A model generated the notes under the pieces. It did no database searches, was not told where the DNA came from, and worked only from the letters and a program-made list of their open reading frames with translations. Source: Thalassospira sp. (GTDB taxonomy: Bacteria > Pseudomonadota > Alphaproteobacteria > Rhodospirillales > Thalassospiraceae). From it: a stretch of 64,000 nucleotides of DNA. Position 1 is the first letter of the stretch. The number at the start of each line of letters is the position of its first letter. The position numbers were made by a program, and so were the translations under genes. Shown piece by piece: positions 33,929 through 43,193 of the stretch. The DNA is taken from assembly GCF_002709775.1 (NCBI RefSeq), contig NZ_PAQR01000007.1:17986-81985 (forward strand), in the 5' to 3' direction.

Positions 33929-36352
33929 ATGCGCATTTTACTTAGTATTTTCGGCTTTCTGTTCTTGATGGCGGTTGCGGGCGGTGCCGGTATGCTGGCG
34001 ATCTTCTGGCATTTTGGTCAGGGACTTCCCGATTACACCCAGCTTGAAAATTACGAGCCCGAGGTCATGACACGCGTTCATGCATCTGACGGGGCACTGA
34101 TTGCCGAATATGCCCGTGAAAAGCGCGTTTTCGTGCCGATTTCGGCCATCCCGCACAAGGTTGTTGACGCCTTTGTCGCGGCCGAGGACAAGAACTTCTT
34201 CTCCCACCCGGGGATCGATTTTGCCTCTGTCCTGCGCGCCGCTGTCACCAACGTTGTCAATCTGGGGACAGGTAAACGCCCGGTCGGTGCATCGACGATC
34301 ACCCAGCAGGTCGCCAAGAACTTCCTTCTGACCAACGAAGTTTCCTATGAGCGTAAAATCAAGGAAGCCATCCTTTCCTTCAGGATCGAGCGGGCCTTTT
34401 CCAAGGAACATATCCTTGAGCTTTACCTCAACGAGATTTACCTCGGCAGTGGCAGCTATGGCGTGGCTGCAGCAGCCTTGCGCTATTTCGACAAGTCGCT
34501 TGATGAGCTGAATGTCGAAGAGGCGGCCTATCTTGCGGCCCTGCCAAAGGCACCGTCGAACTATCACCCGGTCCGCAACCATGACGAAGCCAAGGCGCGT
34601 CGTAACTGGGTGATTGGCCGGATGCTGGAAGAAAAATACATCACCGAGGCCGAAGCGCAGGCGGCGTGGTCATCCCCGCTCGTTGGGAAAAGCCGTGAAT
34701 CGGTTGATACCTATCAGGCCGATTTCTTTGCCGAGGAAGTCCGTCGCCAGCTTGTCGATCGTTACGGCGAAGGCATGCTTTATGACGGTGGCCTTTCGGT
34801 GCGGTCCACCGTGGTTCCACGTTTGCAGGATATCGCCGACAAGGCGCTGTTTGACGGGCTGGTCGAATATGACCGTCGTCATGGCTGGCGCGGTCCAATC
34901 ACCAATATCGACCTGTCCGGCAACTGGCAGCAGACCCTGCGCGAAGTCGAAACACCGGCTGATATCCCGTGGGATCGCGCGGTGGTGCTTGATACAGATG
35001 CGAACGAGGCAAAACTAGGCCTTCTGAATGGCGAGCAGGGCCGTATTCCGCTGCGCTTCCTGACATGGGCGCGCCCGTGGCAAAAGGGTCAGACGCTGGG
35101 TGCTGTCGTGAATAGCCCGTCGGATGTGCTTAAGCCCGGTGATGTTATTTACGTCAAACATTTCGCCGAACTTGATGGCGAACAGCTGCCGCCCAATACC
35201 TACGGCCTGCGCCAGATTCCGAATGTGAATGGCGGTCTGGTGGCGATGGACCCGCATACCGGTCGCGTTCTGGCGATGACGGGTGGTTTTTCGCATGATA
35301 TGTCGAAATTCAACCGCGCAACCCAGGCCCGTCGTCAGCCGGGCTCGGCCTTCAAGCCGTTTGTTTATCTCGCCGCCCTTGATAAGGGCTTTACCCCATC
35401 GACACTGGTGCTTGATGCACCGTTTGTGATTGATCAGGGGCCGGGCCTTGGCAAGTGGAAGCCGGGCAACTATAGCGGCCAGTTCTATGGTCCTTCGACC
35501 ATGCGTCTGGGGATTGAAAAATCGCGTAACCTGATGACCGTGCGTTTGGCCCAGACCATCGGTATGCCGACTGTGGTCGATTACGCTGAGCGTTTTGGCA
35601 TTGTTGATGAAATGCCAGATGTGCTTTCGATGTCGCTTGGGGCGGCCGAAACCACCGTCATGCGCCTGACGGCTGCTTATGCCGAACTGGTCAATGGCGG
35701 CAAGGAAATTACGCCGACCCTGATTGACCGTATTCAGGACCGTCGCGGCAATGTGATTTACCGCCGGGACGAGCGCGAATGTGCCCAGTGTCAGGACGTG
35801 GCATTCCGTAATCAGATGCCGCCGGACCTGCCTGATACCCGCGAACAGCTGACCGATCCCGCCAGTGCGTTCCAGATGGTGCATATCATGGAAGGTGTTG
35901 TTTCGCGCGGGACCGGTCGCCGTATTGCCGAGCTTGGCTATCCGCTGGCCGGTAAAACCGGCACGACCAATGATTCGCGCGATGCCTGGTTTGTCGGGTT
36001 CTCGCCGGATTTGGCAGTTGGTGTTTATGTTGGCTTTGATGACAACCGATCCCTTGGTGACAAGGAACAGGGAGCCAGTGCCGCAGCCCCGATCTGGAAG
36101 GAATTCATGCGCGGTGCCCTTGAAGGCACCAAGGCCATTCCGTTCCGTACCCCACCGGGCATTCGCATGGTCCGGGTTGAAGCCCGCACCGGTCTTCCGG
36201 CCCGTCCGGGCGATCAGGATGTGATTTGGGAAGCGTTCAAACCAGGCACCATCCCGGCTTCAAATGACAGCGTCATTGACGGTGGGTATAGCGGTTCGGG
36301 CGGATCGGACAGCAGCGGCGGTGCCGTTGCCGGGCCGGGCGGCATTTATTAG
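33929..36352 (+). CDS. mrcA: Penicillin-binding protein 1A
   Basis: An 807-residue bifunctional peptidoglycan synthase anchored by an N-terminal membrane helix (about 5-27). The glycosyltransferase domain has AAEDKNFFSHPGID (about 85) and GASTITQQVAKNF. An OB-like insert follows. The transpeptidase has SAFK (about 472, in RQPGSAFKPFVY), SRN (about 531) and KTGTT (about 674). The C-terminal tail is Gly/Ser-rich. The amidase upstream and prfB downstream are common alphaproteobacterial neighbours; phoD lies between mrcA and prfB here. Confidence 0.96.
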   Translation: MRILLSIFGFLFLMAVAGGAGMLAIFWHFGQGLPDYTQLENYEPEVMTRVHASDGALIAEYAREKRVFVPISAIPHKVVDAFVAAEDKNFFSHPGIDFASVLRAAVTNVVNLGTGKRPVGASTITQQVAKNFLLTNEVSYERKIKEAILSFRIERAFSKEHILELYLNEIYLGSGSYGVAAAALRYFDKSLDELNVEEAAYLAALPKAPSNYHPVRNHDEAKARRNWVIGRMLEEKYITEAEAQAAWSSPLVGKSRESVDTYQADFFAEEVRRQLVDRYGEGMLYDGGLSVRSTVVPRLQDIADKALFDGLVEYDRRHGWRGPITNIDLSGNWQQTLREVETPADIPWDRAVVLDTDANEAKLGLLNGEQGRIPLRFLTWARPWQKGQTLGAVVNSPSDVLKPGDVIYVKHFAELDGEQLPPNTYGLRQIPNVNGGLVAMDPHTGRVLAMTGGFSHDMSKFNRATQARRQPGSAFKPFVYLAALDKGFTPSTLVLDAPFVIDQGPGLGKWKPGNYSGQFYGPSTMRLGIEKSRNLMTVRLAQTIGMPTVVDYAERFGIVDEMPDVLSMSLGAAETTVMRLTAAYAELVNGGKEITPTLIDRIQDRRGNVIYRRDERECAQCQDVAFRNQMPPDLPDTREQLTDPASAFQMVHIMEGVVSRGTGRRIAELGYPLAGKTGTTNDSRDAWFVGFSPDLAVGVYVGFDDNRSLGDKEQGASAAAPIWKEFMRGALEGTKAIPFRTPPGIRMVRVEARTGLPARPGDQDVIWEAFKPGTIPASNDSVIDGGYSGSGGSDSSGGAVAGPGGIY

Positions 36353-36404
36353 CGCTAAACTACCCCCCCTTAGCACCATCAGAAATGGTGGGCAAACATG
36401 ATCA

Positions 36405-36435
36405 AAGCCGGATGTGATCAGAATCCGGCTTTTTT
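36405..36435 (+). terminator. Intrinsic terminator after mrcA
   Basis: 9-bp stem (36405-36413 with 36423-36431), 9-nt loop and a T-run. Confidence 0.88.
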
Positions 36436-36530
36436 CGTTCAGGGACGTGTTCACCTGAAAGGTTTGACTTTCGGATCGGCGGTTTTGCAAACCTTTTGAG
36501 TCATCAAAGCGTGATAAAACAATCAAGGCA

Positions 36531-36561
36531 CTGACATCGGGGTGTCACGAGATTTTGTCAT
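36531..36561 (+). promoter_or_regulatory. Candidate Pho box upstream of phoD
   Basis: CTGACAT at 36531 and GTGTCAC at 36542 are 11 bases apart, the spacing of PhoB half-sites, and resemble the CTGTCAT consensus. A third similar element, TTGTCAT, is at 36555. They end about 43 bases before the phoD ATG. The identity of the regulator is inferred from motif and target. Confidence 0.5.
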
Positions 36562-36603
36562 GATCTTCAATGTATTGTTTCATACGCTGAAGAGGTTCTT
36601 GTG

Positions 36604-38175
36604 ATGAGTTTTCGTCTTTCCCGCCGAAAGTTTTTGACCGCCAGTGCGACGGCAGGTACCGCAACTGCTATGGGTGGTTTCTTTATGCCGTCGATTTCAC
36701 GTGCTGCGGATCGTCCCATTCTGACCCACGGTGTTCAGAGTGGTGACGTTACGCAAAGTACAGCCTGCATCTGGGGGCGCGCAGATCGTGCATCGCGCAT
36801 GGTGACTGAGATCGCCACCACCGAAGGCTTCAAAAAATCTCTACGTATTCCGCATGTCGATGTGCTGCCGGAACGTGACTTTGCCGGTAAGCTTGCCCTT
36901 GCTGATTTGCCTGCCGGTCAGGACATATTTTACAAGATCCATTTTGAGAATCTTGATGATGGTCGCGCATCGTCCGAGCCGATTATTGGTCATTTCCGCA
37001 CGGCACCAGCGGCCAAGCGCAATATTCGTTTTGGCTGGTCCGGTGATACCGGCGGGCAGGGCTGGGGTATTGATGAAGACCGCGGTGGCATGAAAACCTA
37101 TGCGACGATTGCCAATCACAATCCCGATTTCTTCATCCATTCCGGCGATACAATTTATGCCGATGGTCCGTTTGCCGAGACCAAGGAAACGCCGGACGGC
37201 GAAATCTGGAAAAACATCACCACCGAAGACACCGCAAAGGTTGCCGAGACGCTTGATGAGTTTCGGGGCAACTACAAATACAACATGCTTGATCAGCATG
37301 TGCGCGAATTCAACCGTCTGGTGCCTGTGTATTATCAGTGGGATGACCACGAAGTGACCAACAATTGGTATCCCGGCGAGATGCTGCTGGGTGATGATCG
37401 TTATACGGAAAAGTCCGCTTCCTTGCTTGCCGCACGTGCCAATCGCGCCTTCCGCGAGATGTTGCCGATTACTGAACACGCATCGGAACCGGGCCGGGTT
37501 TACCGCAAGGTTTCCTATGGGCCATCTCTGGAAATTTTCTTCCTTGATATGCGCACCTATCGTGGCACGAACGATGCCAACAACAGCCCTTCACCGACGG
37601 ACAATACGGACTTCCTTGGTCGTGCCCAAATGGAATGGCTCAAACGAGGTCTTTTGAATTCCAAGGCAACCTGGAAAGTGATCGCTGCGGACATGCCGAT
37701 TGGCATGATCGTCTATGACGACTGGAAAAATAAAAGCACCTTTGAAAACCTTGCCAATGGTGATGGTGCACCAGCCGGGCGCGAACTTGAAATCGTCGAA
37801 TTGCTGCGCTTCATCAAGAACGCAAAAATCAACAATACGGTTTGGCTGACGGCCGATGTTCATTACACGGCGGCCCATTACTATGACCCGAACAAGGCAC
37901 AGTTCCAGGATTTCGAACCGTTCTGGGAGTTCGTCTCGGGGCCGTTGCATGCAGGAACTTTCGGTCCGAATGAAATGGACAACACATTTGGTCCGCAGGT
38001 CAAATTCACTAAACACCCGACCGAGGAACAGGGGATCAACCTGCCGCCATCTTACGGCCTTCAGTTCTTCGGGCTGGTTGATATTGATGCCGATACCGAA
38101 CAGTTCCGCGTTTCGCTTCGCGATGTCGCCGACCAGGAGCTTTACGCCGTAACGCTTGATCCAGTTTACACCTGA
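36604..38175 (+). CDS. phoD: Secreted PhoD-type alkaline phosphatase/phosphodiesterase
   Basis: A 523-residue enzyme with a twin-arginine signal (LSRRKFLTAS, residues 5-14, hydrophobic part to about 37), so it is exported folded through Tat. The N-terminal PhoD domain (THGVQSGDVTQSTACIWGRAD) precedes the metallophosphatase domain with HSGDTIYADGP, QWDDHEVTNNWYPGE and LTADVHYTAAHYYD. PhoD enzymes release phosphate from phosphomono- and diesters using Ca and Fe. ATG 36604 is preferred over the GTG at 36601; AGAGG lies upstream. Pho-box-like repeats upstream support phosphate-starvation control. Confidence 0.93.
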   Translation: MSFRLSRRKFLTASATAGTATAMGGFFMPSISRAADRPILTHGVQSGDVTQSTACIWGRADRASRMVTEIATTEGFKKSLRIPHVDVLPERDFAGKLALADLPAGQDIFYKIHFENLDDGRASSEPIIGHFRTAPAAKRNIRFGWSGDTGGQGWGIDEDRGGMKTYATIANHNPDFFIHSGDTIYADGPFAETKETPDGEIWKNITTEDTAKVAETLDEFRGNYKYNMLDQHVREFNRLVPVYYQWDDHEVTNNWYPGEMLLGDDRYTEKSASLLAARANRAFREMLPITEHASEPGRVYRKVSYGPSLEIFFLDMRTYRGTNDANNSPSPTDNTDFLGRAQMEWLKRGLLNSKATWKVIAADMPIGMIVYDDWKNKSTFENLANGDGAPAGRELEIVELLRFIKNAKINNTVWLTADVHYTAAHYYDPNKAQFQDFEPFWEFVSGPLHAGTFGPNEMDNTFGPQVKFTKHPTEEQGINLPPSYGLQFFGLVDIDADTEQFRVSLRDVADQELYAVTLDPVYT

Positions 38176-38209
38176 TCCGAAACTTCGGCGACTTGGACTG
38201 TCACTGCAG

Positions 38210-38239
38210 AACCCGGCGCATTAACCGCGCCGGGTTTTT
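38210..38239 (+). terminator. Intrinsic terminator after phoD
   Basis: Perfect 10-bp stem (38210-38219 with 38227-38236), 7-nt loop and T-run. Confidence 0.93.
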
Positions 38240-38348
38240 GCATGGTTGCAGGGGTTTCAAGCGGGACAAAAACTGTTATAAGCCACGCCGACATTGCCGC
38301 ATCATCGATGCGGCGAAACAGATTTTCAGACGAATAACGGAGACATCA

Positions 38349-39477
38349 ATGCGCGCTGAAGCACAGGCATTGGTCGATGAAATCAAGCAGTCGATGGCAC
38401 TGCTGAGGAGGCATCTTTGACTGGGATAACGCTCTTAGACGCCTCGACGAACTGAACGCACTCGCCGAAGACCCGACCCTTTGGGACAATGCGGCGAACG
38501 CGCAGAAAGTCATGCGTGAACGTACCCAGCTTGATGACGCCATCAATGGCTATAAAAAGCTCGCCCAGGAGCTTGAAGACAGTATCGAACTGATCGAACT
38601 TGGCGAAGCCGAGGACGACAGCGAAACGGTCGAGGAGGGCGAAGAAGCCCTGCGTTCGATCCGCGAGATCGCCGCAAAGCGCGAACTTGAAAGCCTGCTT
38701 TCGGGCGAAGCCGATTCCAATGACGCCTATCTCGAAATCCACGCCGGTGCCGGCGGGACTGAGGCACAAGACTGGGCATCAATGATGGCGCGCATGTATT
38801 ACCGTTGGGCAGAGTCCAAGGGTTACAAGCTCGAGATGCTTGAAGAAAGTGATGGCGAGGAAGCCGGTATCAAATCGGTGACCTACAAGATCACCGGTCA
38901 CAATGCCTATGGCTGGCTCAAGAACGAAGTAGGCGTGCATCGTTTGGTGCGTATTTCGCCCTATGACAGTTCTGCCCGTCGCCATACCAGCTTCTCGTCT
39001 GTTTGGGTTTATCCTGTGATTGACGACGATATCGAAATCGAAATCCTGGATAAGGATCTTCGTGTCGATACCTATCGCGCATCGGGTGCCGGTGGTCAGC
39101 ACGTTAACAGAACCGATTCTGCTGTGCGTATGACCCATATTCCGACCGGTATTGTTGCCCAGTGTCAGAACGACCGTTCGCAGCATAAAAACCGCGAAAC
39201 GGCGATGAAGATGCTGAAAGCCCGTCTGTATGAGGCTGAGCTGAAAAAGCGCGAAGCCGAAGCACAGGCAGTCGAAGACAGCAAAACCGACATCGGTTGG
39301 GGCCATCAGATCAGATCTTACGTCCTGCAGCCTTATCAGATGATCAAGGATCTGCGCACGGGTACGGAAACGTCTGATACCCAGGGCGTTCTGAACGGCG
39401 ATCTTGATGCCTTTATGGCAGCAGCCCTTGCCGCCAAGGTCACGGGTTCTGCCGGGGAAATCGAAGATATCGATTGA
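38349..39477 (+). CDS. prfB: Peptide chain release factor 2, with programmed +1 frameshift
   Basis: RF2 ends translation at UGA and UAA. The zero-frame part is 38349-38417 (23 codons), stopped by an in-frame TGA at 38418-38420. Reading continues in the +1 frame from 38419 to the stop at 39477, giving about 375 residues. The GGQ motif that triggers peptide release is near residue 247 ([16 protein letters not shown]). The stop-recognition SPF tripeptide of E. coli reads SPY here (RISPYDSS, about 202). The start ATG gives [12 protein letters not shown], the normal RF2 N-terminus. A caller that ignores frameshifting would report only the downstream part. Confidence 0.97.
38406..38421 (+). promoter_or_regulatory. 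prfB: RF2 programmed frameshift site
   Basis: AGGAGG (38406-38411) lies 3 bases before CTT-TGA-C (38415-38421), the same geometry as the E. coli prfB site. The internal Shine-Dalgarno and the slow UGA-C stop shift ribosomes from CTT to TTT when RF2 is scarce, so RF2 regulates itself. Confidence 0.97.
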
Positions 39478-39505
39478 TCGGTCTTTTGATCCTGCCTGAA
39501 TTTGC

Positions 39506-39539
39506 AAACACCCCGCTGATCATTCGGTGGGGTGTTTTT
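39506..39539 (+). terminator. Intrinsic terminator after prfB
   Basis: 9-bp stem (39506-39514 with 39529-39537), 14-nt loop and T-run. Confidence 0.88.
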
Positions 39540-39731
39540 CTTTGCACGGATCAAAACGACAAGAAAACCGACCAAAGTCCGCAAAAATCCCATTTCTGTC
39601 ACAGAATTGCCGAATAGCTCTGCAAGAGTACGGTCAAGCGCGGCCTGTCAAAAACAACAAATCACCGGCATAGCACGGGGCACTGGCAGGTTGTGCGGAG
39701 CAAACATCCATACTCTCACGGGAAGATCCAA

Positions 39732-39986
39732 ATGGCCCATCAGTCCCATGGTCCGGTCGCGGTCGGCGACCAGTTCAAACTCGCTACACCCAACGGTCCG
39801 ATTTTCGAAGTCATCAAAATCCGCGAAATGGCACCGGTTGATCATGCGCTGATTACCAAGGTGCGTGATACCAAATCCCCCACTCTGATTTCGATCAACA
39901 CATTGCTTGATCGTGATTTCTATATTCCGGTACCGCCGGAAAGTCGGCAACTGCCTGACAGTGACGGCATCTTGCGCGGTCTTTGA
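39732..39986 (+). CDS. Small conserved-looking protein, unknown
   Basis: An 84-residue soluble protein starting MAHQSHGPVAVGD with GGGAAGA-like purines upstream; a frame extension to 39693 is possible. It has a small beta-rich pattern (FKLATPNGPIFEVIKIREM, HALITKVRDTKSPTLISINTLLD) and a C-terminal IPVPPESRQLPDS. I recognise no family. Composition and codon use match its neighbours, so it is probably real. Confidence 0.6.
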   Translation: MAHQSHGPVAVGDQFKLATPNGPIFEVIKIREMAPVDHALITKVRDTKSPTLISINTLLDRDFYIPVPPESRQLPDSDGILRGL

Positions 39987-40104
39987 TTGTCAAACGGATC
40001 GATACGCTGTTTAGCGCGATTAAAAGCGAAAAACAGGTTGGCTTGGCGGCCCGGACGCGATGAAATGGGATGATACGCATTCACCGTCATCCGGGACCGC
40101 CAAC

Positions 40105-40710
40105 ATGACCGATACCAAGACTGATCAGCAAATCCTCGACCGCCTGTTTTCCGTGCTCGAAGACGATATCTTGCCGAAAACGCGCGCCGGGGTATCGGGT
40201 GGCAACAAGCTTTTCGGCGCGGCGATCCTGCGCAAGGATGATCTGTCGCTGGTGATTGCTGAAACCAACAATGAAACCGAAAATCCGCTATGGCATGGCG
40301 AGGTGCATTGTCTTAAGCGCTTCTATGAAATGCCCTCTGACCAGCGCCCGGCAACCTCGGAGCTGATCTTCCTCTCGACGCACGAGCCGTGCTCGATGTG
40401 CCTTTCGGCCATTACCTGGGCCGGGTTTGATAATTTCTATTACTTCTTCTCGTATGAAGATTCGCGCGATGCCTTTGCCATCCCCCATGATCTGAAAATC
40501 ATGAAGGAGGTCTTTACTCTTGAAGACGGCGAATACAATAAATCCAACGCGTTCTGGGATAGCCATTCGATGATGGGCATGGTCGCAGAGATGCCGGCGC
40601 CGCAAAAGGAAATCTATGTTGCCCGCGCCAAGGCGATCTCGGACGAATATGACGCGCTGTCCGCTCAATATCAGGACACCAAGGCGGATAACGATATCCC
40701 GTTGAACTAA
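40105..40710 (+). CDS. Cytidine/deoxycytidylate deaminase-family protein
   Basis: A 201-residue zinc deaminase-fold protein. The first zinc motif is WHGEVHCLKRF (His-Ala-Glu type, here HGE) and the second is THEPCSMCLSAITWAG (PCxxC). The domain occupies about 30-150; the rest is a charged helical tail. Family members deaminate cytidine, dCMP, guanine or tRNA adenosine; this one is too divergent to assign. Start at ATG 40105 gives MTDTKTDQQILD; ATG 40060 is also in frame. Confidence 0.85.
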   Translation: MTDTKTDQQILDRLFSVLEDDILPKTRAGVSGGNKLFGAAILRKDDLSLVIAETNNETENPLWHGEVHCLKRFYEMPSDQRPATSELIFLSTHEPCSMCLSAITWAGFDNFYYFFSYEDSRDAFAIPHDLKIMKEVFTLEDGEYNKSNAFWDSHSMMGMVAEMPAPQKEIYVARAKAISDEYDALSAQYQDTKADNDIPLN

Positions 40711-40727
40711 CGGCCAGTTACCCTAAA

Positions 40728-40761
40728 AAAACGTGCTCCGTAATGAAACGGAGCACGTTTT
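40728..40761. terminator. Bidirectional intrinsic terminator
   Basis: Perfect 14-bp arms (40728-40741 and 40748-40761), 6-nt loop, A and T runs at the ends. Serves the deaminase and the convergent chemoreceptor. Confidence 0.94.
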
Positions 40762-40781
40762 GGTCTGGTCGGGCGATTTGA

Positions 40782-42920
40782 TCAGGCTGCCCGGACAGTT
40801 GCGATGAAGCTGTCGACTTCCTTGCCAAGTCGGCTTGCCGATTGTGAAAGCTCCTGCGCGCTGGCAAGAACCTGGGCAGCGGAATGGCTGCCTTCGGTTG
40901 CGGCCTTGGTGACATCGGTAATCGCGTTGGCGACTTCCTGCGTGCCATTGGCGGCAAGGGCGATGTTATGAGTGATTTCATTGGTGGTGGCGTCTTGTTG
41001 CTCCACAGCAGCCGAAATCACGGTCGAGCTTTGCTTGTTGTTTTCAATAACATCACTGATCTCGTCGACCGCAGTTACCATGGTGTTGGTAATGCGCTGA
41101 ACCTTTTCGATTTGTGCAGTGATGTTTTCGGTCGCACGTGCCGTCTGGCTGGCAAGGTTTTTGACTTCCTGCGCGACAACCACAAATCCCTTGCCGGCAT
41201 CGCCTGCACGTGCGGCTTCGATCGTGGCATTGAGCGCCAGAAGGTTGGTTTGTTCGGCAATGTCTTGGATCAGTTCGACCACACTGGAAATTTCGCGCAC
41301 AGAGTCGGCAAGGCCGGTCGCGGTTTCGCGCGTTGAGGTGGCCGTTTCGGTCGCGCGGGTCGTGATATGGGTGGCATTTTGAACCTGCGCACTGATTTCA
41401 CGGATGGATGTCGCCATTTCTTCGCAGGCGGACGCCACGGTTTCGACATTGGCACTGGCAAGGCCAGAGGCATTTGAGACCGAGGTTGCCTGTGTGTTGG
41501 TCTGTTCCATCATCGCCGTCAGGCTCTGCGCGGTTGCTTCAAGCTCGGTCGCGGCAGACGCCACAACCCTGACGATGGAGCCGACATTGTCCTGGAAGGC
41601 ATCGGCAAGCTTGTTCATCTGCTCACGCTTTTCTGCCGCCGCACGTTCCTTGGCCTTTTCGGCCTCGCTTTCGAGTTCCTTGGCCCGGATCATGTTCTTT
41701 TTAAACACTTCGGTTGCCTTGGCAATGTCGCCAATTTCATCGGCACGGCTGGTGCCAAAGACCTCGGTATCAAGTTTGCCATCGGCAAGCTGGCCGAGGT
41801 TGCCGACAATCTTCTCAATCGGTTTGGTGACCGAACGGGCAAACAGGATGCTGCCGGCAACGCCAAGTGCTGTCACAATGGCGACGATCACGGCGGCAAT
41901 CATCAGGGCGCTATATACTGGGCCGAATGCTTCGGCCGTATCGATTTCACCGAGAACGATCCAGTCGACACCATTGAAGTGGATCGGCATATAGGCAGAG
42001 ATGACCGGGATGCCGCGATAATCAAGAATTTCGTGAATGCCGCTATTGCCAGACAATGCGTCACGCGTGGCAGCATCGTTCACCCGGGTTTTAAGGATGG
42101 TGCTTTCCTCGGAAAAGCGCGAATCACTGCGCATCAAGCCGTTTTGACCAACGATATAGGTCTCGCCACTTTCGCCCATGCCGACCGACACATTCATGAT
42201 GTTGTTGATGCGTGAAATCGGCATCTGGAAGACCATGGCACCCAGCAACTGACCCGCTTCGCTGCGGACCTGATGTCCGATGAAGCTCGCCGGTGCGTCT
42301 GCACTGGGCGCATAGGGACTGAAATCGGTAAAGGCGATGTCCTTGGCGGAACTCGCCGCCATTATATCGTGAAACACGCGCCCCAGATCGGTTTCCGCCC
42401 ATTCACCGGTATTAAGGTTGGTGGCAAAGTCAGCTTCCTTGAAGACGGAATAAACAAGTTCCCCATCAGCACGGATCAGGAAGATGTCGTAATATCCCTT
42501 GAGTTCAAGGAACTCACGAAAATGCGGGTGATATGTCTGGTGTGCCTGGCTCCAGTCCGATCCGTCGCCCGCGTCGGTCAGAAGATGCTTCTCGCCAAGC
42601 GGATGGCTGTTGTCCGAGATGTAAAGCTTCTGAAGCGATGTCATCGGGTTGCCATCCAGGCGATCCCAACCTTGGGCAAATGCCTTGAGAGCATCACGCG
42701 TGTAACCACTGTCAGCTTCTATAGTCAGGTCTTCTTCAATCGCCTGCAGATAGGACTGAATGGCGTTCTTGCGCGCATCTGTCAGTGCCAGAAGTTTGTT
42801 GTGAACCTCGGTTTTCTGGGTCACCCAGAGTTCAAAAGACAGGATGCCACCCGCGCTCAGCGCGGTTAGCAGAATCAGGCACGCAATGATCGTCGGTAGT
42901 TTCACCGAAATACGTTTCAT
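40782..42920 (-). CDS. Methyl-accepting chemotaxis protein with periplasmic Cache domain
   Basis: A 712-residue chemoreceptor. TM1 is about residues 8-30, a large periplasmic double-Cache-like sensor spans about 31-325 (SGYTRDALKAFAQGWD, YYDIFLIRADGELVYSVFKE, TYIVGQNGLMRSD), TM2 is about 328-355, then HAMP and the signalling hairpin ([30 protein letters not shown] in the tip region). The C-terminus lacks an obvious CheB/CheR-tethering pentapeptide. It differs in layout from the receptor at 13733, whose sensor is a separate secreted protein. Confidence 0.95.
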   Translation of the reverse strand: MKRISVKLPTIIACLILLTALSAGGILSFELWVTQKTEVHNKLLALTDARKNAIQSYLQAIEEDLTIEADSGYTRDALKAFAQGWDRLDGNPMTSLQKLYISDNSHPLGEKHLLTDAGDGSDWSQAHQTYHPHFREFLELKGYYDIFLIRADGELVYSVFKEADFATNLNTGEWAETDLGRVFHDIMAASSAKDIAFTDFSPYAPSADAPASFIGHQVRSEAGQLLGAMVFQMPISRINNIMNVSVGMGESGETYIVGQNGLMRSDSRFSEESTILKTRVNDAATRDALSGNSGIHEILDYRGIPVISAYMPIHFNGVDWIVLGEIDTAEAFGPVYSALMIAAVIVAIVTALGVAGSILFARSVTKPIEKIVGNLGQLADGKLDTEVFGTSRADEIGDIAKATEVFKKNMIRAKELESEAEKAKERAAAEKREQMNKLADAFQDNVGSIVRVVASAATELEATAQSLTAMMEQTNTQATSVSNASGLASANVETVASACEEMATSIREISAQVQNATHITTRATETATSTRETATGLADSVREISSVVELIQDIAEQTNLLALNATIEAARAGDAGKGFVVVAQEVKNLASQTARATENITAQIEKVQRITNTMVTAVDEISDVIENNKQSSTVISAAVEQQDATTNEITHNIALAANGTQEVANAITDVTKAATEGSHSAAQVLASAQELSQSASRLGKEVDSFIATVRAA

Positions 42921-43193
42921 GACATTTCCTCTCGCAGTGCCCGTCGCCCGTTACTGAGGTCTGGGGGGCTCTCGCCCAGGTTTCGACAGCGTCAATATTA
43001 ACCTTTGGTATAGTTTTTAGTTCTGTTGACGACGCCAAAACATCCCCATTTAGGGACTATGCTTGTTTGTTGAGTATTTGGTGATTGAACGCCAAGGTTG
43101 AAAGGTATTGTGTTTGTGTCTGCAAAACAGATTTGGAACGTATGAGTCCGAATCTGGCGAGTTTTGTTTGCCGGTTCTGGTAAACTGCCGGGC

